Shown piece after piece: positions 23,887 through 32,774 of a stretch of 64,000 bases of DNA. Every line of letters begins with the position of its first letter. Positions within the stretch are counted from its first letter, which is position 1. The notes beneath the pieces were generated by a model, which worked only from the letters and a program-made list of their open reading frames with translations, was not told the origin of the DNA and did not search any database. This stretch comes from Paragorgia papillata. Its lineage: Eukaryota > Cnidaria > Anthozoa > Scleralcyonacea > Coralliidae. Position numbers and translations under genes: made by a program. The stretch lies in NCBI GenBank assembly GCA_035771165.1, contig JAWNZC010000001.1, positions 5,227,501 to 5,291,500 on the forward strand. Reading direction: 5' to 3'.

Positions 23887-24900
23887 TTAAATAATAAAGG
23901 GCTTAAAGTGCATCCTTGACGGACTCCCTTTTTGTATGGAAAAAAACGATGTTCTATTTTCAGATAGTTTTATTGCACATTTCGTGTTCGAGTAGAGGTC
24001 TTGAATTAGATCGTAAAAGTGTCCACCAATGTTATTTTTGATAAGTTGGTAAAATAATCCTTGATGCCAAACAGAATCAAAAGCTTTTCTAAAGTCGACA
24101 AAGCAAGCATAGATTTTTTCATTCTTACTCTGCTTAACATATTTATCATGCAGAGTTTTCAGTGTGAGAACATGGTCTGCCGTTCTATTTCCCGGCATAA
24201 ATCCAATTTGGGTAGGGTGAATTAATTTCTTTTCGTTTGCAAAATTCGTCAATCTATTTTTCAAAATTGAGCAAAATAATTTGCCCATGCAGCTTGAGAC
24301 ACAAATACCTCGGTAATTGTTTGGATCGAGAGAGTTTCCCGATTTATGGATTGGGGTTATTAAGCCCTCAGTCCATGATTCAGGAAACTTCCCCGACGTT
24401 AAAATGTTGTTGAAAACTTTTAGAAAACCTTCAGAGAGAGTTTCAATACTAGATCTAATCATTTCGTTTCTGATTTTGTCATTATAAACAGCTTTTTTGG
24501 ATTTTAACTCTTTAGCTGCTTTTCGTAGTTCAGATTCTGTGATGACATCATCAAGTTCAGTTAAGCTGTCTTTGATTTTTTCATAGTTTTTTAGACATTC
24601 AAGGATTTCGTTTTGTTCCTTATTTAATTGATGTTCTGTATGAAGTGTTTGAAAATGATTCAGCCATTCACTTGGCTGTGGCATTTTCTTGGTTTCATTA
24701 AAATTAAGATCGTCACCGCTATTTTTAAGTGTTTTCCAAAATAGCAGTGGATCATTGCTAGCATTTTCAAGTTCTTGAATTTTATTGAAATGAAAAGTTG
24801 TTTTTTTCGTTTCCAAAGTGTTTTTATAGTCTTTTAGAGCAGTATGATATGTACATTCTGATTTCAATATTATTTGGATCTCTATGTTTCTGATTAGCAA
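23887..24900 (-). pseudogene. LINE ORF2, central part (N-terminal half of reverse transcriptase)
   Basis: Visible RT landmarks are LKSKKAVYNDKIRNEMI, GLITPIHKSGNSLDPNNYRG, IGFMPGNRTADHVLTL and ACFVDFRKAFDSVWHQGL (the last holds the first catalytic Asp). The frame goes wrong after SIQKG, where a 1-base shift near 23935 replaces the expected RQGC motif. That motif can be read in the next frame. At the 5' side, the stretch DCRFKRHQLRKLANQKHRDP (about 24945-24880) lies in a third frame. Together these show at least three small indels between the endonuclease and the RT. I cannot tell decay from assembly error. Confidence 0.9.
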
Positions 24901-24938
24901 GTTTTCTTAGCTGGTGTCTTTTAAATCTACAATCCTTA

Positions 24939-26060
24939 TCAATACCATTTTTTATTTGCAACATTATTAATTTTTCGTCTATATTTTTTCTTTTTAATTT
25001 TAAGAGATTTTTTAGATGCAAGGTTAATAATGTTTTGAAATTCGTTGACACATTTGTTTATGCTTTCTCTTTCTGGAGAGAAATCTCTATCAAGGAATGT
25101 GTTTAATTTTTCTTGTAGTTCCTCTGATTTTAACGCTTTCTTAAAATTTTCACTTGATTCATTGTTCCAAATATATTGTAATGGTAGTTTTGATATTGGT
25201 GGTTGTGAGGGGATATTATTATTGGTGTTAGTGTTTTTAAGTAAGTTAATCCAGGTTATAACTTGGCTATGGTCAGATAGATAATTGGGAGATTTAACAA
25301 CTAGATGTTTAACTTTTGGCATTAAGTTTTGGTTACAGATGATATAATCAACTACACTGGTTCCGTTTTTACCATGAAAAGTAGGTCTTCCCAAAGAGTC
25401 ACCATTGGTCCGACCATTAAGAATTCTCATGTCGGTACTTTTGCAAATTTCAATAATTTTTTTACCATGGTTATTGGTTGTTGAGTCAAAGTTTTGTCTT
25501 TCTGGTGGTTGAAAGGAGTTATCACTAGTATCTTGAATGTGATCACTCCCATCACTTGAAACAAAATCTTCAAGTTTGCTTGTCCTAGCATTTAGATCAC
25601 CAAGAAGAAGTATATTTGCTTTTGATGAGAAAAGGACTAGATCGTTTTCAAGTTCTTCAAAAATTTCGTTTTCAAAATACTTTGATTTTTCAGGTGGTAT
25701 GTATGTACCACAAATGTATAAATCCAGGTCGGAGTTTAAGATTTCTTTCGAGACTTTGCTCCATAAAAAGTTTTTTGTATTTTTAATAACGTTTACATAT
25801 TTCTTAAATTTGCTTTTGAATAACAGGCTAATGCCACCTGATTGTCGGCATGCCTGGTTAGTAGCTGGTTTAGCTACTTGAGAAACAATATCCTCAAATC
25901 CTGGAATGTTTAAACATGTGTTTGTCCATGTTTCGGTTAGAAATATGAAATCAATCTTAGAGATAGAATCAAGAAAGTCCTTGTTTTTGGTTTTATCTCC
26001 AAGGACCCTATTGAATATACCATTAATATTCCAAGTGCTAAATGAAATTCCTGTGCTCAT
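24939..26060 (-). CDS. LINE ORF2, N-terminal endonuclease domain (EEP/APE-like)
   Basis: The 373-codon frame begins MSTGISFSTWNINGIF and holds the exonuclease-endonuclease-phosphatase signature residues: N in TWNING, E in FLTETW, D and N in LLGDLNARTS, D/Y in SVVDYIICNQN, and the terminal SDH in YLSDHSQVITW. All expected catalytic positions are present, so this domain looks intact. It would nick the target for reverse transcription. After residue about 330 it enters a lysine-rich linker and stops at KKWY in an A6 run, where the continuing ORF2 shifts frame. It starts 169 bases downstream of the ORF1 stop. Confidence 0.9.
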   Translation of the reverse strand: MSTGISFSTWNINGIFNRVLGDKTKNKDFLDSISKIDFIFLTETWTNTCLNIPGFEDIVSQVAKPATNQACRQSGGISLLFKSKFKKYVNVIKNTKNFLWSKVSKEILNSDLDLYICGTYIPPEKSKYFENEIFEELENDLVLFSSKANILLLGDLNARTSKLEDFVSSDGSDHIQDTSDNSFQPPERQNFDSTTNNHGKKIIEICKSTDMRILNGRTNGDSLGRPTFHGKNGTSVVDYIICNQNLMPKVKHLVVKSPNYLSDHSQVITWINLLKNTNTNNNIPSQPPISKLPLQYIWNNESSENFKKALKSEELQEKLNTFLDRDFSPERESINKCVNEFQNIINLASKKSLKIKKKKYRRKINNVANKKWY

Positions 26061-26229
26061 TTTAGATATATCTAATTATTAGATAGAGAATGCTGTAAAT
26101 AATTATTTTAAAAATCTTTTGTTTTGTTTAATATCAAAATTATTGTATGATTATTTGAAAAGGGAGAATGTTACTAATATAAGATTAAATAGAATAGTGA
26201 TAGTATGATTGTGAGAGACTTACAGTTTA

Positions 26230-28182
26230 TCATATGTTGATGCATCCGTAGAGTTGTCTTATCAGCCCAATTAGTTGAGGTGGTAGTGGGTTTGTTCGGT
26301 CATCTTGGCGAGATGAGGAAGGGGGTGGTACAATTCCTTTGTTGAGATGTTGAGTATTGATACTTGGTGGTGGTGGAGGTGGTAGGTTCATGAAGGGGGT
26401 AAATGGTAGGTTATTGTGGCCAAATTGGAAGGGTTGATTTTGGTAGTACATACCTGTGCGTTGTGGGAAGGTTTGGTTAAAGTTATCTCTAGGAGTATAC
26501 TTCTTGTTTATTTCTTTCTTTTTAGGTGTGGTGTTAAAATATGCTGCTTTGATGTTTTTCGCAAATTTTTTAACACCCCTTTCATTCAAATGCTTCCTGT
26601 CATATAGGTCAGCGTTGGATATATTGGTATGCTGGATATATGTGGTGTTTGTTTTGGTGGAAACTTGGGTATTCAATTCTTCATTAATAGCTGGTATCTT
26701 GTTGTTGAGTTCATCTTTTCTTGGTAATAAAGAGGATACCAAGATTCTGCAGTTCGGATGTTTTTGTTTAATTAACTCCACAGTTTCTAGGGTTTCAGTG
26801 ATGGTATCGTTTCCAGGTTGTTCGATGTCATTAGTTCCGCAGTGGATAATAAAGTTCTTGGGGTTATTAAAGTTGAGGGTTTCAATTTTTTGCCTTGCTT
26901 GAGAGAGAGTTTGGGATCGAATATATTTTGTTGTTGAGTCTGGACAAAGTTCTTTGGGTTTCAGGTACCGACCATTACTATCACATATAATGATGGTTTC
27001 TGCGTTGATTGGTTTTTGGTGGTCATTGTTTATGTCAGGTTGTGCACTATGTTTCGGTTGGGTAGTGTGAGAAGGATCTTGCTGAGTGGTATCATTCTGT
27101 TGGGTAGGATGAGGAGGGTCTTGCTGAATGGTGTCATTCTGTTGGTTTCTGTCTGAAAATTTGCTTGTATCATCATCTTGGTTTGATACATCATCGGTGA
27201 GGAGATCAAAGGTATTTGATGTCGGGATACTGTATTCTTCAGTCATGTTGGATGGTGGTGTAGACATCGAGGCCCATGTGTGTTTTTCTTCACATGATTC
27301 ATTTTGGATTTTGTGTACAGATTGTTGTAAGTTAGAGTTTTTGTCTTCAATTTTCTTACATCTTTTATTAAGAGCATTTATATTTTCTTCCATTTGTAGT
27401 AGTTTTAATGTCAGATCACTGATGTTTTGTTGTTTCTCCTTATCTGAATTTTTTAAAGTTACGATTTCTTTGTCTTTCATTTCAATGGACTGTGATAGTT
27501 TGAAAATTGTTTGTTTAGTGTTTTCTGTGTGTAGGACAAATTCTGCTTCGATATTAGCCAGTTGTGTTTTCATCTGTGTAAATGACCTTTCACGAGGAGT
27601 GATTGGGGTTGTATTTTCTTCAGAAGATGCTTGTTTTGATTTCTCAGTTGTGTAGGATGTTTCAGGGTAGATCTTTTCTTTCTTTAAAATGCTTTCAACG
27701 AAAGGTTTTATGTTGTCGACTTTCCACGTGTCCTGTGGTGAGTTGACCAAGTCGAGCAGTCGAGCGAATTCCTTTGCTCCCCATTCTTTATAGAGTCGAC
27801 CTTGAGCTTTAATACGACCAGTAGTAACATTGACTGTTATGGTGAGGACATTCTCATTCTCGTTTGCGTGAAAACTAAGCGAGATTTCATCGCATTTCGA
27901 CGGATTATTTTCATTTTCTGTCTCGAGCCATCGGGTGTTGATTTCCGTACTATTGATGCCGCCATTTTCGCAGTATCGAGCAAATAGAGCCTTAATCCAT
28001 ATTGGGAGACGTATTTCCGTGGTTGAGAAAACTACATGACTTGATTTGTAGATATTGTAATCGATTTCTTCATACGGTACTCTTTTTGCATTCGTATTTT
28101 TAAAGCTTTCAATCTTGTATCGCTCGAGTGACGCGTCGATTGTTTTCGTTGATACTTCATCTTGCCCTTGGCCTTGGTTCAT
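26230..28182 (-). CDS. LINE ORF1 protein with coiled coil and SGNH/GDSL esterase-like domain
   Basis: An uninterrupted frame of 650 codons. Residues about 50-160 form an N-terminal module containing TGRIKAQGRLYKEW, of a type seen in ORF1-like proteins of marine invertebrate elements. About 200-300 is a coiled coil rich in Lys/Glu/Gln. About 345-390 is a Gln/Thr/Pro linker with three imperfect repeats of QQNDT..DP. About 393-560 resembles an SGNH hydrolase: IIICDSNGRYL (block I, Ser in DSNG), IIHCGTNDIEQ (block III, GTND) and DLYDRKHLNERG (block V, D..H). The tail is Pro-rich. Esterase-bearing ORF1 proteins are known from CR1-type LINEs, where they are thought to package RNA and possibly act on lipids. 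The start MNQGQGQ is the first Met after the 5'UTR. Confidence 0.88.
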   Translation of the reverse strand: MNQGQGQDEVSTKTIDASLERYKIESFKNTNAKRVPYEEIDYNIYKSSHVVFSTTEIRLPIWIKALFARYCENGGINSTEINTRWLETENENNPSKCDEISLSFHANENENVLTITVNVTTGRIKAQGRLYKEWGAKEFARLLDLVNSPQDTWKVDNIKPFVESILKKEKIYPETSYTTEKSKQASSEENTTPITPRERSFTQMKTQLANIEAEFVLHTENTKQTIFKLSQSIEMKDKEIVTLKNSDKEKQQNISDLTLKLLQMEENINALNKRCKKIEDKNSNLQQSVHKIQNESCEEKHTWASMSTPPSNMTEEYSIPTSNTFDLLTDDVSNQDDDTSKFSDRNQQNDTIQQDPPHPTQQNDTTQQDPSHTTQPKHSAQPDINNDHQKPINAETIIICDSNGRYLKPKELCPDSTTKYIRSQTLSQARQKIETLNFNNPKNFIIHCGTNDIEQPGNDTITETLETVELIKQKHPNCRILVSSLLPRKDELNNKIPAINEELNTQVSTKTNTTYIQHTNISNADLYDRKHLNERGVKKFAKNIKAAYFNTTPKKKEINKKYTPRDNFNQTFPQRTGMYYQNQPFQFGHNNLPFTPFMNLPPPPPPSINTQHLNKGIVPPPSSSRQDDRTNPLPPQLIGLIRQLYGCINI

Positions 28183-28363
28183 TATATTTCGAGATAATTC
28201 GTCTTAGCTTCGGTTTCAATTGACAAAGAACGTTTCAATGTGTTCTGTATTCTTTTATTTGTTTGAGAAGATATTATTCCAGCAAACTCTATCAATATTT
28301 CGCTTAAAAATCGATATTTTTCTTCGAGCACTTCATAACACGTGTTGTGACATCCGCCATCTT
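28183..28363 (-). promoter_or_regulatory. LINE 5'UTR / putative internal promoter with YY1-like and E-box motifs
   Basis: This is the 181 bp between the element's 5' end and the ORF1 start. At its very beginning, + strand CCGCCATCTTG (28354-28364; sense CAAGATGGCGG) matches the YY1 core, in the same position relative to the 5' end as the YY1 site of human L1. About 10 bp further in is the palindrome AACACGTGTT (28337-28346) with an E-box CACGTG. Internal promoter function is an inference from motif and position. Confidence 0.5.
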
Positions 28364-31300
28364 GGGGTTAGCCTTTACTTTTTGACCGATTTTGGTCACT
28401 TTTGAAACTTTTCAGTTAGGGTCAAAAACGGTTAAATAAGGTCTTTTTAAAGCTTCTGTGAAAAGGAGAAGGCTGTAATTTGGCTAAAAAATTTTTTTTT
28501 GATTTTTTGAAAAAAATCCGGAAAAAAAAAAGTAAAGGGGTTACCTTTACTTTTTGACCGATTTTGGCCATTTTTCAACTTTGGAAGTAAGGCTAAATAT
28601 ATTTTAGTTCATTGTATAGCACACCAACTATGGAATAACCACTCAAAAAAGTAGAACAATCCATTCAATTTTTAATGAGATAAACCAGTTTACTTTTTTA
28701 CTTTTTATCGGTCAAAAAGTAAAGGGGTTAGCCTTTACTTTTTGACCGATTTTGGCCATTTTTCAACTTTGGAAGTAAGGCTAAATATTTTAGTTCATTG
28801 TATAGCACACCAACTATGGAATAACCACTGAAAAAAGTAGAACAATCCATTCAATTTTTAATGAGATAAACCAGTTTACTTTTTCACTTTTTATCGGTCA
28901 AAATCGGGCTTTTTGACCGATTTTGGTCACTTTTGAAACTTTTGAGTTAGGGTCAAAAACGGTCAAATAAAGTCGTTTTAAAGCTTCTGTGAAAAGGAGA
29001 AGAAGGCTGTAATTTGGCTAAAAATATTTTTTTGGATTTTTTGATAAAAATCCGAAAAAAAAAAAGTAAAGGGGTTAGTTAGCCTTTACTTTTTGACCGA
29101 TTTTGGTCACTTTTGAAACTTTTCAGTTAGGGTCAAAAACGGTTAAATAAGGTCTTTTTAAAGCTTCTGTGAAAAGGAGAAGGCTGTAATTTGGCTAAAA
29201 AATTTTTTTTTGATTTTTTGAAAAAAATCCGGAAAAAAAAAGTAAAGGGGTTACCTTTACTTTTTGACCGATTTTGGCCATTTTTCAACTTTGGAAGTAA
29301 GGCTAAATATATTTTAGTTCATTGTATAGCACACCAACTATGGAATAACCACTCAAAAAAGTAGAACAATCCATTCAATTTTTAATGAGATAAACCAGTT
29401 TACTTTTTTACTTTTTATCGGTCAAAAAGTAAAGGGGTTAGCCTTTACTTTTTGACCGATTTTGGCCATTTTTCAACTTTGGAAGTAAGGCTAAATATTT
29501 TAGTTCATTGTATAGCACACCAACTATGGAATAACCACTGAAAAAAGTAGAACAATCCATTCAATTTTTAATGAGATAAACCAGTTTACTTTTTCACTTT
29601 TTATCGGTCAAAATCGGGCTTTTTGACCGATTTTGGTCACTTTTGAAACTTTTGAGTTAGGGTCAAAAACGGTTAAATAAAGTCGTTTTAAAGCTTCTGT
29701 GAAAAGGAGAAGGCTGTAATTTGGCTAAAAATATTTTTTTGGATTATTTGAAAAAAATCCGCAAAAAAAAAAAGTAAAGGGGTTAGAGCCTTTACTTTTT
29801 GACCGATTTTGGTCACTTTTGAAACTTTTGAGTTAGGGTCAAAAACGGTTAAATAAAGTCGTTTTAAAGCTTCTGTGAAAAGGAGAAGGCTGTAATTTGG
29901 CTAAAAATATTTTTTTGGATTTTTTGAAAAAAATCCGCAAAAAAAAATGTAAAGGGGTTAGCCTTTACTTTTTGACCGATTTTGGCAATTTTTCAACTTT
30001 GGAAATAAGGCTAAATATTTTAGTTCATTGTATAGCACACCAACTATGGAATAACCACTGAAAAAAGTAGAACAATCCATTCAATTTTTAATGAGATAAA
30101 CCAGTTTACTTTTTTACTTTTTATGGGTCAAAATCGGTCAAAAAGTAAAGGGGTTAGCCTTTACTTTTTGACCGATTTTGGCCATTTTTCAACTTTGGAA
30201 GTAAGGCTAAATATTTTAGTTCATTGTATAGCACACCAACTATGGAATAACCACTGAAAAAAGTAGAACAATCCATTCAATTTTTAATGAGATAAACCAG
30301 TTTACTTTTTTACTTTTTATCGGTCAAAAAGTAAAGGGGTTAGCCTTTACTTTTTGACCGATTTTGGCCATTTTTCAACTTTGGAAGTAAGGCTAAATAT
30401 TTTAGTTCATTGTATAGCACACCAACTATGGAATAACCACTGAAAAAAGTAGAACAATCCATTCAATTTTTAATGAGATAAACCAGTTTGCTTTTTACTT
30501 TTTATGGTTCAAAATCGGTCAAAAAGTAAAGGGGTTAGCCTTCACTTTTTGACCGATTTTGGCCATTTTTCAACTTTGGAAGTAAGGCTAAATATTTTAG
30601 TTCATTGTATAGCACACCAACTATGGAATAACCACTGAAAAAAGTAGAACAATCCATTCAATTTTTAATGAGATAAACCAGTTTGCTTTTTTACTTTTTA
30701 TGGGTCAAAATCGGTCAAAAAGTAAAGGGGTTAGCCTTTACTTTTTGACCGATTTTGGCCATTTTTCAACTTTGGAAGTAAGGCTAAATATTTTAGTTCA
30801 TTGTATAGCACACCAACTATGGAATAACCACTGAAAAAAGTAGAACAATCCATTCAATTTTTAATGAGATAAACCAGTTTGCTTTTTTACTTTTTATGGG
30901 TCAAAATCGGTCAAAAAGTAAAGGGGTTAGAGAAAGTCGTTTTAGACCTTTCAGCCTTCTCCTCATTGTATAGCACACCAACTATGGAATAACCACTGAA
31001 AAAAGTAGAACAATCCATTCAATTTTTAATGAGATAAACCAGTTTACTTTTTCACTTTTTATCGGTCAAAATCCGGCTTTTTGACCGATTTTGGTCACTT
31101 TTGAAACTTTTGAGTTAGGGTGAAGAACGGTTAAATAAAGTCTTTTTAAAGCTTCTGTGAAAAGGAGAAGGCTGTAATTTGGCTAAAAATATTTTTTTGG
31201 ATTTTTTGAAAAAAAATTGGTCACTTTTGAAACTTTTGAGTTAGGGTCAAGAACGGTTAAAGAAAGTCGTTTTAGACCTTTGTGAAGAGGAGAAGGCTGT

Positions 31301-32774
31301 AATTTGGCTAAAAATATTTTTTTGGATTTTTTGAAAAAAATCCGGAAAAAAAAAAGTAAAGGGGTTAGCCTTTACTTTTTGACCGATTTTGGCCATTTTT
31401 CAACTTTGGAAGTAAGGCTAAATATTTTAGTTCATTGTATAGCACACCAACTATGGAATAACCACTGAAAAAAGTAGAACAATCCATTCAATTTTTAATG
31501 AGATAAACCAGTTTACTTTTTTACTTTTTATGGGTCAAAATCGGTCAAAAAGTAAAGGGGTTAGCCTTTACTTTTTGACCGATTTTGGCCATTTTTCAAC
31601 TTTGGAAGTAAGGCTAAATATTTTAGTTCATTGTATAGCACACCAACTATGGAATAACCACTGAAAAAAGTAGAAACAATCCATTCAATTTTTAATGAGA
31701 TAAACCATTTTGCTTTTTTACTTTTTATGGGGTCAAAATCGGTCAAAAAGTAAAGGGTTAGCCTTTACTTTTGACCGATTTTGGCCATTTTTCAACTTTG
31801 GAAGTAAGGCTAAATATTTTAGTTCATTGTATAGCACACCAACTATGGAATAACCACTGAAAAAAGTAGAACAATCCATTCAATTTTTAATGAGATAAAC
31901 CAGTTTGCTTTTTTACTTTTTATGGGTCAAAATCGGTCAAAAAGTAAAGGGGTTAGAGAAAGTCGTTTTAGACCTTTCAGCCTTCTCCTCATTGTATAGC
32001 ACACCAACTATGGAATAACCACTGAAAAAAGTAGAACAATCCATTCAATTTTTAATGAGATAAACCAGTTTACTTTTTCACTTTTTATCGGTCAAAATCG
32101 GGCTTTTTGACCGATTTTGGTCACTTTTGAAACTTTTGAGTTAGGGTGAAGAACGGTTAAATAAAGTCTTTTTAAAGCTTCTGTGAAAAAGGAGAAGGCT
32201 GTAATTTGGCTAAAAATATTTTTTTGGATTTTTGAAAAAAAATTGGTCACTTTTGAAACTTTTGAGTTAGGGTCAAAAACGGTTAAAGAAAGTCGTTTTA
32301 GACCTTTGTGAAGAGGAGAAGGCTGTAATTTGGCTAAAAATATTTTTTTGGATTTTTTGAAAAAAATCCGAAAAAAAAAAAGTAAAGGGGTTAGCCTTTA
32401 CTTTTTGACCGATTTTGGCCATTTTTCAACTTTTGGAAGTAAGGCTAAATATTTTAGTTCATTGTATAGCACACCAACTATGGAATAACCACTGAAAAAA
32501 GTAGAACATTCCATTCAATTTTTAATGAGATAAACCAGTTTACTTTTTACTTTTTATGGGTCAAAATCGGTCAAAAAGTAAAGGGGGTTAGCCTTCACTT
32601 TTTGACCGATTTTGGCCATTTTTCAACTTTGGAAGTAAGGCTAAATATTTTAGTTCATTGTATAGCACACCAACTATGGAATAACCACTGAAAAAAGTAG
32701 AACAATCCATTCAATTTTTAATGAGATAAACCAGTTTACTTTTTCACTTTTTATCGGTCAAAATCGGGCTTTTT
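28364..32774 (+). repeat. Mixed A/B satellite right of the LINE, with 0.71-kb and 1.03-kb sub-repeats
   Basis: The array resumes in register with the left side (GGTTAGCCTTTAC). B monomers dominate (16 by eye), with A monomers between. A GGGGTTACC junction variant and the TAAATATATTTTAG variant of B recur at an offset of about 710 bp (28537, 29247). A chimeric join (GGTTAGAGAAAGTCG ... CAGCCTTCTCC fused to TCATTGTATAGC) occurs at about 30926 and 31953, offset 1,027 bp. A monomers near 31.2 and 32.2 kb are internally deleted. Apparent open frames here, such as 31561-31746, are not genes. Confidence 0.93.

Larger units (their letters stand above)
22270..28363 (-). mobile_element. Full-length CR1-group LINE inserted in the satellite
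   Basis: Read on the minus strand, the element starts AAGATGGCGG at 28363. It then has a 181-bp 5'UTR, ORF1 (28182-26230), a 169-bp spacer, ORF2 (26060-22547 over three frames), a 268-bp 3'UTR, an AATAAA signal (TTTATT on + at 22287-22292) and an A tail (T9 on + at 22270-22278). Satellite sequence is interrupted inside a GGGGTTAG motif. GGGG is present at both 22266-22269 and 28364-28367, so the target duplication is 4-6 bp (extra bases are ambiguous with the A tail). ORF1 with an esterase domain, plus an AP-like endonuclease and RT, matches the CR1/L2 superfamily. The A tail is less usual for CR1, which often ends in a microsatellite. The insertion post-dates formation of the surrounding array. 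Confidence 0.93.
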
